Below, in pieces: positions 1 to 8,997 of a DNA stretch of 32,146 nucleotides (position 1 is the first letter of the stretch; each line of letters begins with the position of its first letter). The notes under the pieces were generated by a model. That model saw nothing but the letters and a program-made list of their open reading frames with translations, was not told the DNA's origin and ran no database searches. The DNA is from Actinomycetota bacterium (GTDB lineage: Bacteria; Actinomycetota; Thermoleophilia; Solirubrobacterales; 70-9): NCBI GenBank assembly GCA_030917845.1, contig JAUPTY010000007.1:1-32146 (forward strand). Reading direction: 5' to 3'. The position numbers and the translations under genes are program-made.

Positions 1-143
1 CGCGGGACCTCCCGAAAGAGAGATCCGGACATGGCCTCGGCCTCCATGGTCAGCTCGATGCTCTCATCCGAGGCCGACGCAACGGACGGAAGCAGAGCCA
101 AGGCGACAAACAGGGCCGAGAGTGGGAGCGGAAGTTTCTTCAT
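1..143 (-). CDS. Secreted protein, N-terminal part only (cut by window edge)
   Basis: An ATG on the minus strand at 143-141 opens a frame that runs off the left edge, so only about 47 residues are visible. They read as a Sec signal peptide (MKKLPLPLSALFVALALL, then a small-residue cleavage region near SVASA) followed by an acidic start of the mature protein. No domain can be recognised in what remains. No good ribosome binding site precedes the ATG, and the strong hairpin at 169-198 lies only 25 bases upstream. It is therefore either read through from the gene at 225-1328 or has its own weak promoter. That gene also begins MKKL and encodes an exported protein, so the two may be a functional pair, but this is only inference. 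The signal peptide is clear; the function is unknown. Confidence 0.6.
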   Translation of the reverse strand, partial: MKKLPLPLSALFVALALLPSVASASDESIELTMEAEAMSGSLFREVP

Positions 144-168
144 GGTCGTGGGCGTTCGGGCAGAAAGC

Positions 169-198
169 AAAAGGGCGGCCCCGCAGGGCCGCCCTTTT
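169..198 (-). terminator. GC-rich hairpin, probable rho-independent terminator
   Basis: Two perfect 13-base arms (169-181 and 186-198) enclose a 4-base loop. The stem is GC-rich and closed by A/T runs, so in minus-strand RNA it ends in a U run. It lies 26 bases after the stop of the secreted protein gene at 225-1328 and fits as its terminator. Because the next start codon is only 25 bases beyond it, it could also act as an attenuator. Confidence 0.8.
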
Positions 199-224
199 TG
201 CTGCTGTCTGGAAAGACAGGCTTT

Positions 225-1328
225 CTACTTGACGCGCACCGTCTTGACGGCCTTGGCGCTAACGCCCTTGCCCTTGATGGTGAACGTGATCTTGGTCTTG
301 CCGCCCTTGCGGCCGTTGACCTTGGTCTTGACCGTTACGGTCTTCGACGTGCCGGGGGTGACATTGCCAGCGTTGGCCTTGCCTCCACCGGTCGCGGTTA
401 CCTTGACGGCGTTAGCCATGCCGGTGCCCGTGTTTTTGATCGTGACCTTGAAGGTGCCCTTGGCACCCTTCTTGACAGCGGACGGACCCTTGACCGAGCC
501 CTTCAGCTTGGCCGAACCCTTGAGACCGGTGCAGTCCTGCGTGGTCTCGGGCGAGTCGACCGTGACGGTCGGGCTGGTCGGCTGACCGGTGGAAACGTCA
601 CGCTGACCGAGCTCGAATACCGAGTTGGTCTTCCAGACGCCTGAAGCCGGGCAGGTAGCCCTGGCGTAGTTCTTGTCAAGACCCTTGATTTTGATGTTCA
701 GGTCCGGACGATCCAGGACCGGGCCCGGGATCTGGAGCGTGTAGAACTTCACGGCCGAGTCCGAGCTGAGAACCGGAATCGCGGTGTCCAGGACGCGGCC
801 CTTGAGGGTTGAGTACATGAGGACGCCGACAGTGGTCTGCTTCGAGTAACCGTAGATCTTGATCTTCGCACGACCCTGGCCGTCCTTGCCTGCGTTGAAG
901 ATGATCAGAACCGGGTCATTCAACGGAGCCGCCTGATACTTGCCCAGGTAGAGGGGCGAGATTCCGGTACCGATGACCGACTTCGGACAAAGGTCAATCA
1001 ATGCCTTCGGACCGAGAGACAGGTTCGTGGCCGGTCCGATCTTCGAATCGGGGCAGGTGGGCGTAACCTTCTCGTTCGGGTTGAAGGTCACGCCCTCGGG
1101 GAAGGTGATCTTCGTGTTCTTCATCGGATCAACGGTGACATTCGCGGGAGGGGGAATCACCTCGGCGTGAATCTCGATGTTGACTGGCTTCGGAAGCGCC
1201 TGATAGAGCGGTCCGCTAATCGAGGTGATCTCGGTCGTACCGGTTACGTCCTCGTTCACTGCCTGGGCAGTGCTGACCATTGAAAGTGACGCAACAAGCG
1301 CCACGAAAATGGCAAAAAGCTTTTTCAT
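225..1328 (-). CDS. Secreted protein with C-terminal CARDB/DUF11-like domain
   Basis: This 367-residue protein has a clear Sec signal peptide (MKKLFAIFVALVASLSMVST, cleavage near AQA). The middle, about residues 30-260, is a beta-rich region with several cysteines that I do not recognise. The last 90 residues are Lys/Gly/Thr-rich and look like an immunoglobulin-like CARDB/DUF11 domain: VKKGAKGTFKVTIKNTGTG, followed by a run ending TVRVK. There is no membrane anchor or sorting signal, so the protein is probably free or wall-associated. The ATG at 1328 was chosen because AGAGAGAA lies upstream at RBS distance and the signal peptide starts there; a longer frame to 1397 adds a charged, non-signal leader. 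It lies downstream of the mce array, about 230 bases away, and is probably separately transcribed. Function unknown. Confidence 0.75.
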   Translation of the reverse strand: MKKLFAIFVALVASLSMVSTAQAVNEDVTGTTEITSISGPLYQALPKPVNIEIHAEVIPPPANVTVDPMKNTKITFPEGVTFNPNEKVTPTCPDSKIGPATNLSLGPKALIDLCPKSVIGTGISPLYLGKYQAAPLNDPVLIIFNAGKDGQGRAKIKIYGYSKQTTVGVLMYSTLKGRVLDTAIPVLSSDSAVKFYTLQIPGPVLDRPDLNIKIKGLDKNYARATCPASGVWKTNSVFELGQRDVSTGQPTSPTVTVDSPETTQDCTGLKGSAKLKGSVKGPSAVKKGAKGTFKVTIKNTGTGMANAVKVTATGGGKANAGNVTPGTSKTVTVKTKVNGRKGGKTKITFTIKGKGVSAKAVKTVRVK

Positions 1329-1505
1329 CTGGTTCTCTCTTCTCTCTTGTGGATTACCTGGATTACGGCGTTTGTGCCGCAATCCCCCAACTCCCATAAC
1401 TGGATCGCAGCTTACATGAACAAGAACACCTATATGGCCAGGATGTTGCGGTCGTCAAACCGATTGCTCCGGGAGAAGCTGCAACGGATCATGAAAACAT
1501 TGCCC

Positions 1506-1534
1506 GGACGCCTGATGGAGCCGGAAATGCGTCC
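1506..1534 (-). terminator. Weak hairpin after the mce array
   Basis: Six-base arms GGACGC/GCGTCC (1506-1511, 1529-1534) lie about 20 bases after the stop of the last mce gene. In minus-strand RNA a short U-rich stretch (UGUUUUC) follows about 8 bases later. This is a plausible but weak terminator. Nothing else is recognisable in 1329-1555. Confidence 0.35.
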
Positions 1535-1555
1535 CCCGGAGCCCGGGTTCGCCGC

Positions 1556-3127
1556 CTACGGTTCGCGGAAGACGTGCAGGTACTGGCTGTCGGGCTGTGA
1601 CGGGTCGCCGAGGGGCTCGAACGGGGCCTGCTGGTCACAGGGGGATGCCGGCACGTTGTTGGTCTGGTTCTGTTCCTTCATCAGGTACTCGATGAACCAG
1701 TCATAGAAGAGTTGCTGCTGGGCCGGGCTGAAGCCGTACCGCAGATTGGTCCCGAACTGGGCCTGCTGGACTGGTGTCAGAGCAGAGTAAGGCGCGATCG
1801 TGGCGTTGATGCCAGCTGCGCATTCGGCCGCGCTGAAGACTTCCATCCCGCCCGAAGCAAAGTCCAGATTGTTGTTCGGTGCCGTGTAAGGGTTGACCCG
1901 ACCGGACGAGATGCCGGTCGGGAAGCCAACGTAGGACTCCGGCCCGAGCCGTACTCCGCCGCGGATGAAGTGTTTCTGCTGGCCAGCGCCGTAGTTGCCC
2001 TGTCCGTTGGTTGCTGCTGCGGCGTTGCCGAGGAACGAAGCCAACTCGTCCCTGTAGATGTTGGCGGTCTCGAGATAGGGGTTGAACTCGGCAAAGTAGT
2101 CCGGCACCCGGGCGAGCAGAGTTGGTGCGTCCTCATCGAGGAAAGCCCTGAGAGACGGGAACGCCTTCGGGGCCTTGCGGATTACCGGCTTCAGGTTCGT
2201 ATAAAGCCGCTTGCTGACCGGGGCCAGCCGCGCCGATGCCTGGAAGGTCGGTGAGAGCTGCTTGGCCACGGGGACCAGTTTGCGCATCACCGGGGTCGCG
2301 AAGTCGGAGAATTCGCCCAGCCGGTCCTGCGTGGCGGTCGACTCACGCGCGAAGGTCGGGAAGACCCGGAAGAAGTCCTTGAGCTCCTCGTCCCGGTTGG
2401 CCAGGGTAGTGAAAACGGTGTCGGTATTGCGGATCATTCCGCTGAGTTCACCCTGGCGTTTGCTGATTGCGTCGAACACCACGCCGGTGTTCTTGACCAG
2501 TTTCGAAACATCCTCTTCCTGGTCGTTGAGGACCCGGAGTACGTCAGTGAGTGAGGTCAGAGTCCCGGGCAGCACACCAAAGGTCTGGTTCAGGGTGGCT
2601 CCGCGCCCGGTCATTGCGGTCGCGTTGTCGATAGCCCCCTGCATGAATGCCTGTCTGGTCTTCTCGTCGAAGGTGCGGAAGATCTCGTCCAGCTGGACGG
2701 ACTTCGCCACCTGGGCGGGCGGCAGCTGGCCGCCGTCCTCCAACATGCCGGAGGCCTTGTCGCCGGGGGTAAGTTCGATGTAAGCCTCTCCGAGAAGGCT
2801 CTTGGCGCGGAGAATCGCCCGGGTGTCGGCAGGTACCGGCGCGTATTCGGGCTCGAGGTCGAGGGTCACGATCGCCGACCCTTCCTCCCCACCTTCGCCG
2901 AGTTCGATCGACTTGACCCGTCCGACTTCGATGCCGGAAATATCAACCTGGGACTGCTCTGCGAGCTGGCCGATCTGTGTGAGAGGCAGCCTCACTTCAT
3001 AGCCGCGGGCGGCCAGAGGAGTCGGTCCGCCGAATGCGACCCAGACGAAAAGCAGCAGGCCGAAGCACGAGAGCGCGAAGCCCGCGATCGCTATGAGTTG
3101 TCCGACTGAAGGTGCTTGCTTGTTCAT
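1556..3127 (-). CDS. MCE/MlaD-domain protein, sixth of six
   Basis: The last gene of the array, 523 aa. One N-terminal membrane helix (about residues 10-32) is followed by an MCE domain (about 42-125) with the family pattern of beta strands, including SQVDISGIEVGRVKSIEL and a LLGEAYIELTPG strand. A long helical region follows (about 150-350, helical spacing with few glycines), as in other Mce proteins, where six subunits form a tunnel carrying lipids across the envelope. The C-terminal 150 residues are Pro/Asn/Gln-rich and of low complexity. Its ATG overlaps the stop of the preceding gene by 4 bases (ATGA), so translation is probably coupled. Orthology to a named mceA-F cannot be assigned from sequence alone. 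Confidence 0.9.
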   Translation of the reverse strand: MNKQAPSVGQLIAIAGFALSCFGLLLFVWVAFGGPTPLAARGYEVRLPLTQIGQLAEQSQVDISGIEVGRVKSIELGEGGEEGSAIVTLDLEPEYAPVPADTRAILRAKSLLGEAYIELTPGDKASGMLEDGGQLPPAQVAKSVQLDEIFRTFDEKTRQAFMQGAIDNATAMTGRGATLNQTFGVLPGTLTSLTDVLRVLNDQEEDVSKLVKNTGVVFDAISKRQGELSGMIRNTDTVFTTLANRDEELKDFFRVFPTFARESTATQDRLGEFSDFATPVMRKLVPVAKQLSPTFQASARLAPVSKRLYTNLKPVIRKAPKAFPSLRAFLDEDAPTLLARVPDYFAEFNPYLETANIYRDELASFLGNAAAATNGQGNYGAGQQKHFIRGGVRLGPESYVGFPTGISSGRVNPYTAPNNNLDFASGGMEVFSAAECAAGINATIAPYSALTPVQQAQFGTNLRYGFSPAQQQLFYDWFIEYLMKEQNQTNNVPASPCDQQAPFEPLGDPSQPDSQYLHVFREP

Positions 3128-4437
3128 GAGGGGCAGATGTCGGTCGGGGGCGGGAGCTGGTTGAGTCGGTAGGCGGCTTCAAGCTGACGGATCCTGGTCC
3201 TGATGTCTTCTGCCAGGGCGGCGGTGTTACAGGTGATCAGGTTGACGCTGCGCCGGACCGGACCCATGCCGTCCTCGAAAGCCACCGAGGCATTGAAGTT
3301 GTGGAACATCCAGGGTGCGTAGAAGAGGAAGCCCTCGGATTCACCATCGGGGTTGTGCGCGAGCTGATTGAACAGCGTGTTCAGTTCAGAGAAGGTGCCG
3401 CGAAGCTGAGGTGTGCTCTTCGCGCCTGCCCGGCTGGTCTTCGCCAGCTCCTCGAATACGGGCTGTACATCCCTGGAGAAAGGCCTGATGTCATCACGCA
3501 CATACGGCAGGGTGTCGGTGGCCAGACGCTGGACAGAACGGAGCGAGTCCTTGAGATTGCGGGCTCCCGGGATCAGGCCGAGGAGCGTCGGGCGGGTCAG
3601 CTGCGATAGCTCGTCCGACTTGGCCAGGTTGATGCGGCCCGCTTCGAGGGTTGACGGGAACTCCCTCAGGGCCTCGCGGAGCGCGGCTTCCTGAGCGGCG
3701 TAATTGCCAAGGGATTCCTTCGAATTGGTGATGAAGTCGGCAACTACCTGATCGTTGTTGCCGAGCTCGGTTGCGACCTGGCTGAAGGAGTGAATTCCCT
3801 GGCGGATGAACTTGCGACGCTTCTCCAGCTCGCCGTTGAGGCGTGCGGTGTAGACCGCAAACGGACCGAAACGGCGCAGGGCCTGCGAAAGCTCGGGGCC
3901 TTTCTGGTTGAGGCCCTCCCCTGCTCCATTCAGCAGCAGGACCAGGTAGTCCTGGGTATCGCGATCCAGCGAGGCGAGGATCTGGTCCATCTGGACGTTG
4001 GACATGCTCTGGGCCACCGGGAAGACATGACCTTCCGGCGGAGGTGGACCGGTAGTCCCGGGATCAATCTCGACCACCATGTCACTCAGGCCCGTCTTTG
4101 GCCGCAGCAGGAATTCGGCGTCCTCGTGGATCAGCTCCCGGTACTCGGGCTCGATGTCAAGCCGCACCCGGGCAATGCCATCCTCGAGGGTCGAGGCGCC
4201 GACCTTGCCGACGTTGATGCCGGCGATCACAGCCGCCTGACCCTGGCCCGGAGTCACGGCCTGGGCGGTTTCCATCTCGACATTGATCGAGTAGAACTCC
4301 TGGCCGAGGCCCGGGATCCAGGAAGGCAGCGCGGCCTTCTGGTTGGAGAGGATGAAGAGCAGCACCAGAATCGCGATCACAATCAGGCCGGCGATCGCCA
4401 GGAAGTCCTTGAAATGTGTCTTTATTGCGCGTTTCAC
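3124..4437 (-). CDS. MCE/MlaD-domain protein, fifth of six
   Basis: 437 aa, the shortest of the array. The N-terminal anchor spans about residues 11-31 (DFLAIAGLIVIAILVLLFIL). The MCE domain (about 48-130) includes AVIAGINVGKVGAS and the GLSDMVVEIDPG strand, followed by a proline run (GPPPPEG). A long helical segment then extends to about residue 340. The C-terminus is short, ends LPPPTDICPS and lacks the low-complexity tail of its neighbours. It starts with a 4-base overlap with the upstream gene and ends with a 4-base overlap with the downstream one. Like the others it should sit in the cytoplasmic membrane with the MCE and helical parts outside, as one subunit of a hetero-oligomeric lipid-transport tunnel. 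Confidence 0.9.
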   Translation of the reverse strand: MKRAIKTHFKDFLAIAGLIVIAILVLLFILSNQKAALPSWIPGLGQEFYSINVEMETAQAVTPGQGQAAVIAGINVGKVGASTLEDGIARVRLDIEPEYRELIHEDAEFLLRPKTGLSDMVVEIDPGTTGPPPPEGHVFPVAQSMSNVQMDQILASLDRDTQDYLVLLLNGAGEGLNQKGPELSQALRRFGPFAVYTARLNGELEKRRKFIRQGIHSFSQVATELGNNDQVVADFITNSKESLGNYAAQEAALREALREFPSTLEAGRINLAKSDELSQLTRPTLLGLIPGARNLKDSLRSVQRLATDTLPYVRDDIRPFSRDVQPVFEELAKTSRAGAKSTPQLRGTFSELNTLFNQLAHNPDGESEGFLFYAPWMFHNFNASVAFEDGMGPVRRSVNLITCNTAALAEDIRTRIRQLEAAYRLNQLPPPTDICPS

Positions 4438-5936
4438 GGGTAAGCCGCCGGACTCGGTGCTCCCGGGCCCGCCATGGGCCCGTTGAGGTCGGGGATCTCC
4501 TGCTCGGAGCAGGGCTGGTCGCTGACCATAGGCGGAACGCCCGGTGCCAGCGGCGTCGTGCCAAGCGGGGCCGACTGGAGGCGGCCGTAAAGCGTGTTCT
4601 CGATCGGGCTGATCTCACCAGGGTCCGACTGCTTGACCCGAACCGGTCCGCCGCCGCCCTGCAGACGGGCGAATGAGCCGTTGCCGTCAAGGCCGTTCGA
4701 ACCGCCAGAGGCACTTACTGCTGCGTAGAAGAATTCGCGGTGCGCGGGCTGCCCGTTGCCGAAGGCACCATCGTTGATCACCTGTTCACCGGTGGGACTG
4801 ATCGTGTCGGCGATGCAGAGACCGAAGCTCCGGAGCTGCGGCAGCAGTTTCAGGGTGGCCGATGCCGACTTGGCCGCATCCGGCGTCGTGCGCTGGATGA
4901 TCTGGGCCAGACCGAGGAGCTCCCGCTCGGTCAGCAGCGGCTTCAGCTGCCGGAGGAAGGGCTTGGTGAGACGTATCGTTCGCGGCAGCTCGTTCAGACC
5001 AGGTGTGGACGCGATCGCGAAGCCGCGCAGAGCGGGCAGGGCGTCGTTCAGGCTGACCAGGGCCGAGCGGGCGACCACCAGGGTCGGACCGAGGCGCTGA
5101 ATGGTCAGACCGAGATTCTCTGACTCGGCTGCCAGGGCACCGGTGAAGGTTGCGAAATTGGTTACGAATCCCTGGAGGTCGTCGCCCCGCTCGTTGACTG
5201 CTCTGGTGACTCGTGAGAGGCCGCGCAGCAGGTTGCCGAGGTCATTGGGCTCGGTGCCGAGAGTGGCAGCGTTGACGATTGCTGTGCCGCGCGCGGCGGT
5301 CTCACCGCGACGGTAGGCGAGGTTGAGGGCCTCGCCGCCGCTCAGGCCCTGCACGAATGGTTCGAAAGTCAGGTCCTGCTGGGCGGTCGGCTCCTGGTTC
5401 AGGGCCGTGCCAAGGCTCACGAGCAGACGCTGGATGTTCGCCCGCTCCGGAGTCTGCAGGGTCCTCAGGATGTCACCGACCTGGACGCTGGTCGCCGTGT
5501 TGCTTAGCGGGATCATCCCGTTGTCTTCCATCTCGGGTGACTCCGGGGTGCCGGGATCGAGATCGATGAACCAGTTGCCTTCGAGGAAAAGACGGGGACG
5601 GATCTGGGCCGAAGCATCCTCCCGGATCGGCCTGCCCTCGTTATCAACGGTGAAGGTGACGACTGTGTTGTCGCCCTTGTTTTCCATGTCGGTGACCTTG
5701 CCGACATTGACGCCGGCGATACGGACCGGAGACTTGAGCGCGATGTTCACTGCGTTCTGGAAGGTCGCCTTGACCTCGTAGCCCGGGCTTGTGAACGGAA
5801 TCGACTTGGTGAAGGCCAGGTAGAGACCAAGCAATACGAGGAAGACGGCGATCAGACCGAAGAACAGCGGTCCAGGACCGCCCCACTGACGGAAGAACTG
5901 CTGGTTGTAGCGGCTGGGTTTGCGGTGATCTCTCAC
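4434..5936 (-). CDS. MCE/MlaD-domain protein, fourth of six
   Basis: 500 aa. A charged cytoplasmic N-terminus of about 20 residues (MRDHRKPSRYNQQFFRQWGG) precedes the anchor at about 23-42. The MCE domain (about 51-140) contains SPVRIAGVNVGKVTDMENKG and the LEGNWFIDLDPGTPE strand. The helical region runs to about residue 350. The tail is Gly/Pro-rich, with SGGSNGLDGNGSFARLQGG and a proline-rich end. Four-base overlaps on both sides place it firmly in the operon. The substrate is unknown; in actinobacteria, related systems import sterols, fatty acids or other lipids. Confidence 0.9.
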   Translation of the reverse strand: MRDHRKPSRYNQQFFRQWGGPGPLFFGLIAVFLVLLGLYLAFTKSIPFTSPGYEVKATFQNAVNIALKSPVRIAGVNVGKVTDMENKGDNTVVTFTVDNEGRPIREDASAQIRPRLFLEGNWFIDLDPGTPESPEMEDNGMIPLSNTATSVQVGDILRTLQTPERANIQRLLVSLGTALNQEPTAQQDLTFEPFVQGLSGGEALNLAYRRGETAARGTAIVNAATLGTEPNDLGNLLRGLSRVTRAVNERGDDLQGFVTNFATFTGALAAESENLGLTIQRLGPTLVVARSALVSLNDALPALRGFAIASTPGLNELPRTIRLTKPFLRQLKPLLTERELLGLAQIIQRTTPDAAKSASATLKLLPQLRSFGLCIADTISPTGEQVINDGAFGNGQPAHREFFYAAVSASGGSNGLDGNGSFARLQGGGGPVRVKQSDPGEISPIENTLYGRLQSAPLGTTPLAPGVPPMVSDQPCSEQEIPDLNGPMAGPGAPSPAAYP

Positions 5937-7372
5937 TTGGCCACCCAGTTCAGCTGCTTGTCGGACTGGAGGTTCGTCAGGACGCCCTGATCGCCGGGGT
6001 AGTTGCCGATCTGCTGGGCGGTGAAGTTGAAGGTCGGCGCGTTGCCGGGTTCACATTCGCGAGTCTCCCCGGGGGCCGCTGTATTCGGGTAGGGGTTGGA
6101 ATGCAGGAAGTTGACGTCGACTGCGCCCAGTCCGCCGCCATTCGCCGGGGCTGCTGACGGGCCGGCTTCCGAATTGGGACCCACCTGGGGGAGCACGCTG
6201 ATCGCCCGGACCCAGTGCCCTTCGGCATCGTTGGGACTGGTCGAAGAAGCGACGTTGCGCAGCAGCAGGGCGAGATAGTTGCAGACGTTCTGGGCCGGCG
6301 TGACCTGGCGCAGAAGCGGCCTGAGAATCTCCTGGGTACTGATCAGTGTGTTGAGACCGTCGTTGACCTGGGTGTCCTCGCCGAAGCGACGCAGCGAACG
6401 GGCAGTCGGGCCGAGCTCGTCGTAAAGCTGCGGTGACGAACGCAGCACGGGAATCCCGAGGTCAAATGAGTCGGACACGATCGGAGCGCTGTAGGCGAGT
6501 GCCCTGGCTCCGGGCAGTAGCGCCTTCATGAAGTCGGCCGAGGCGAAAAGGAACGGGCGGATCCGCGGGCCATTCCGGATCGCAGCCAATTCGGCCTGGA
6601 CACCTTCGGTGATCGAATCCTGGATGTAGGGCCGCGCAACTTCAGCCAGAGCGATGAAGGTCGTATCAAGCTGGACGAACATGTCCGCCTGGATATCGGC
6701 GACGGGCGCCACTTCGGCCGCTGCCTGGGAAAGCCCGCGCACGAATCCACGCAGGTCGGTCTCCTTCGAGGAGAGGTTCCGGGTAACCGGCTCGGCCAGC
6801 CTGAACAGGGGCGGCAGCTGGGAGATGATTTCGTTGATATCGGCGCCACGGGCGGCGAAAGCTCCGCCGTACTCGGCCAGGTTTGTCTGGATCGCCTTGC
6901 GGACCGGCTCCTGGAACATGTTGAACCACTGATCCATGTCCACCGGCTCTTCCGCCTGTGATTCCGGCAGAACGCCACCCGGGGGGAGACCTTCGCTGGA
7001 CTTGCCGGGGGTCAGAAGCAGGTATTTCAGGCCCATCGCCGAGCGCTGCCGGACCAGAACCGTCGAGTCGTCAGGGATCGGCTCGACGCTCTTGTCGAGA
7101 TTCATCGTTGCCACGGCGATCGAGCGGCCGTCATCAAGCTGCTTTGCCTTGACTTCGCTGACGATGCCGACCCGCACTCCGGCGACCCGGACCTCGTTGC
7201 CGGAAACCAGCGAGGCGGCCGAAGGCAGTTCGACTTTGACCTCGTAGGTAGGCACGAAGGGCAGGCCCTTGTTGGCGTTGTAAGAGAAGAAGATGCTGAC
7301 CACGGCGATAACCGCGGTGATCGCACCGACCAGGACGGGACTAGCTGAGATTCTCGAGCCGCGGCGCTTCAT
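5933..7372 (-). CDS. MCE/MlaD-domain protein, third of six
   Basis: 479 aa. The anchor is at about residues 12-31 (PVLVGAITAVIAVVSIFFS), followed by an MCE domain (about 42-130) with GNEVRVAGVRVGIVSEVKA and the MGLKYLLLTPG strand. The helical region carries the usual paired residues for a tube. The C-terminal part (about 400-479) is Gly/Ala/Pro-rich with a possible short cysteine loop (a cysteine in NVCNYLALLLR and one in ETRECEPGNAP). Start and stop overlap neighbours by 4 bases. Same role as the other members of the array. Confidence 0.9.
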   Translation of the reverse strand: MKRRGSRISASPVLVGAITAVIAVVSIFFSYNANKGLPFVPTYEVKVELPSAASLVSGNEVRVAGVRVGIVSEVKAKQLDDGRSIAVATMNLDKSVEPIPDDSTVLVRQRSAMGLKYLLLTPGKSSEGLPPGGVLPESQAEEPVDMDQWFNMFQEPVRKAIQTNLAEYGGAFAARGADINEIISQLPPLFRLAEPVTRNLSSKETDLRGFVRGLSQAAAEVAPVADIQADMFVQLDTTFIALAEVARPYIQDSITEGVQAELAAIRNGPRIRPFLFASADFMKALLPGARALAYSAPIVSDSFDLGIPVLRSSPQLYDELGPTARSLRRFGEDTQVNDGLNTLISTQEILRPLLRQVTPAQNVCNYLALLLRNVASSTSPNDAEGHWVRAISVLPQVGPNSEAGPSAAPANGGGLGAVDVNFLHSNPYPNTAAPGETRECEPGNAPTFNFTAQQIGNYPGDQGVLTNLQSDKQLNWVAK

Positions 7373-8997
7373 GGTCCGAGGAGGTAGTCGAGGATTTTCA
7401 TGCGGCTGTCGTCGCTGCTGCTACCGGACGAGCCCTGCTGGGCCGGAGCGCTGTAGCCCTCTGGCAGGGGTGAACTCTGGTTTTCGGCACCGGTTACGCC
7501 GAACGGATCACTCATGTTGCCGGTCGGTCCGGTCAGACCCGTCGGTCCCGTCAGGCCGGTGATGCCGGTCAGCCCGGTCGGTCCGGTCGCCAGGCCGCCG
7601 CCGGTCACGCCGGTCTCTCCGGTCGGGGCCAGGGTGTCTCCGGTCTCGCCGGTCGGTCCGGTCACGCCTTCGAGTTCGTCGAGATCGCCGAGCTGTCCGA
7701 TCGACTCCGACAGCGTTGCTGCCTCGCCGGCAGTTGCTGTCCAGTTCGTGGGGCAGGTGGGATCGGTAACACCGCGGTACTCGGTACAACCGGAAACGAT
7801 CAGGTTCGTCCGCTGGTAATGGCCGTACTGGTCGTAACCGTTGAGCAACGACGACGAGTTGTAGATCACGTTCATCAGGTTGTCGTACCCGCCTGCCTGA
7901 CGCGTGCTCTGCAGGAAGAAGTTGAGGTTGGCGGCCGGCGAGTAAGACTTGCGCGAGAGGGTGCCAAGCTTGCGGATGATCGGCTGTGAGGCGACTAGGT
8001 CCGGACCCGCGGTACGAGTGGCTTCACCGAGGCTGGTGATCGAGATCCGACCGGCGTCCGCGAACGGACCGAGCTTGGTCTGGACTTCGCTGATGTCGGC
8101 CGCAGCCGGCTTGAGAGTCTGGAATACCGGGATCGCACGGTCAGCAAAGGCACCGACCGCGACGAAGTCCGCTCTCAGCTGTCGGAGAGTCTCGGGCAAC
8201 AGCCTGATGTTCTCCTGGAGGTCTTCCCCGCGCTCGGCCGTGGCGGCGGCCGTGTAGCCGGCGTTGCGAAGGAAATTCACCAGGTTCTTGCGCTTGGCGG
8301 CAAGCGCGGTCATGTTCTTCGCTCCGTCTACGGAGAGCTTGGCGAGGCGCTTGTTCTCGGAAGCGAGGATCTCGAGGACCTCGTTGACTTCCTTCAGGGT
8401 CGGGTTGGCACGGATCACCGCTTCCCGCAGGTCTTCGCCCCTCGTAGCGAGGCCGGCGCCGAGCTCGTTCAGGATGATCCGGAACCGCTGCGCGTAGGGC
8501 AGGCGATAGATGTTGTTGATCAGATCGAGGTCGACCGAAGTCAGGTTGTTCTCGATCGGCAGCAGGTACTGCCCCGCGCCCGGCTCGCCCTCGGGAATCT
8601 GGGTCAGCGACGGTGGCGCCTCGGAGCCGGAAGGCCGGGGCTTGGTGACCTGGCAGTCGAGGAACTTCTCACCGATCAGCGACTGCGGGCGGATGATGCA
8701 GGACGCATCGTCTTTCCAGTCCTGGAAGCCCGGATCGCTGATCTCCATCACCACGATCGCCTTGCCGGGAACGTCGGTACCGGTTTCTTCGCCCGGCCTG
8801 GAAACGTCAATGTCGCTGACGCTGCCGACGTTGGCGCCGGCGACTCGCACGTCGATGCCCTTGACCACGAAGGCACCGTTGTCGAAGACTGCCCTGACCT
8901 TGTAGGCATCGCTGTCGTCATTGCAGCTGCGAACCAGCAACACGGCAGCGACTATCACGAGGATCACCAGGGCGATCTTTATGAGCTTGCGCAACAT
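7369..8997 (-). CDS. MCE/MlaD-domain protein with collagen-like tail, second of six
   Basis: 542 aa from the ATG at 8997, which overlaps the upstream stop by one base (TGATG). A longer frame to 9093 lies inside the previous gene and was not used. The anchor is at about residues 5-23 (LIKIALVILVIVAAVLLV), followed directly by a cysteine (RSCNDD) that resembles but does not meet the lipobox rule. The MCE domain (about 32-125) contains GIDVRVAGANVGSVSDIDV; the IGEKFLDCQVT strand carries a second cysteine. After the helical region, residues about 443-494 are a Gly-X-Thr collagen-like repeat (GPTGLTGITGLTGPTGLTG). The other five Mce proteins here lack such a repeat. The tail ends SSSDDSRMKILDYLLGP. 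Confidence 0.9.
   Translation of the reverse strand: MLRKLIKIALVILVIVAAVLLVRSCNDDSDAYKVRAVFDNGAFVVKGIDVRVAGANVGSVSDIDVSRPGEETGTDVPGKAIVVMEISDPGFQDWKDDASCIIRPQSLIGEKFLDCQVTKPRPSGSEAPPSLTQIPEGEPGAGQYLLPIENNLTSVDLDLINNIYRLPYAQRFRIILNELGAGLATRGEDLREAVIRANPTLKEVNEVLEILASENKRLAKLSVDGAKNMTALAAKRKNLVNFLRNAGYTAAATAERGEDLQENIRLLPETLRQLRADFVAVGAFADRAIPVFQTLKPAAADISEVQTKLGPFADAGRISITSLGEATRTAGPDLVASQPIIRKLGTLSRKSYSPAANLNFFLQSTRQAGGYDNLMNVIYNSSSLLNGYDQYGHYQRTNLIVSGCTEYRGVTDPTCPTNWTATAGEAATLSESIGQLGDLDELEGVTGPTGETGDTLAPTGETGVTGGGLATGPTGLTGITGLTGPTGLTGPTGNMSDPFGVTGAENQSSPLPEGYSAPAQQGSSGSSSDDSRMKILDYLLGP
7517..7668 (-). repeat. Collagen-like Gly-X-Thr coding repeat
   Basis: A 9-base-periodic stretch inside the second mce gene encodes repeated Gly-Pro-Thr, Gly-Leu-Thr and Gly-Glu-Thr triplets with a few interruptions. 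Collagen-like repeats of this type form extended triple helices in other bacterial surface proteins. The codons used vary little, so replication slippage could change its length between strains. Confidence 0.8.

Noticed and set aside
7512-7670. CRISPR-like or satellite repeat
   Set aside because: The periodicity is 9 bases, in frame with the second mce gene, and encodes collagen-like triplets; there are no unique spacers.
8900-8997. Lipoprotein signal in the second Mce protein
   Set aside because: The cysteine after the first helix is preceded by VRS, with Arg at a position where lipoboxes need a small residue.
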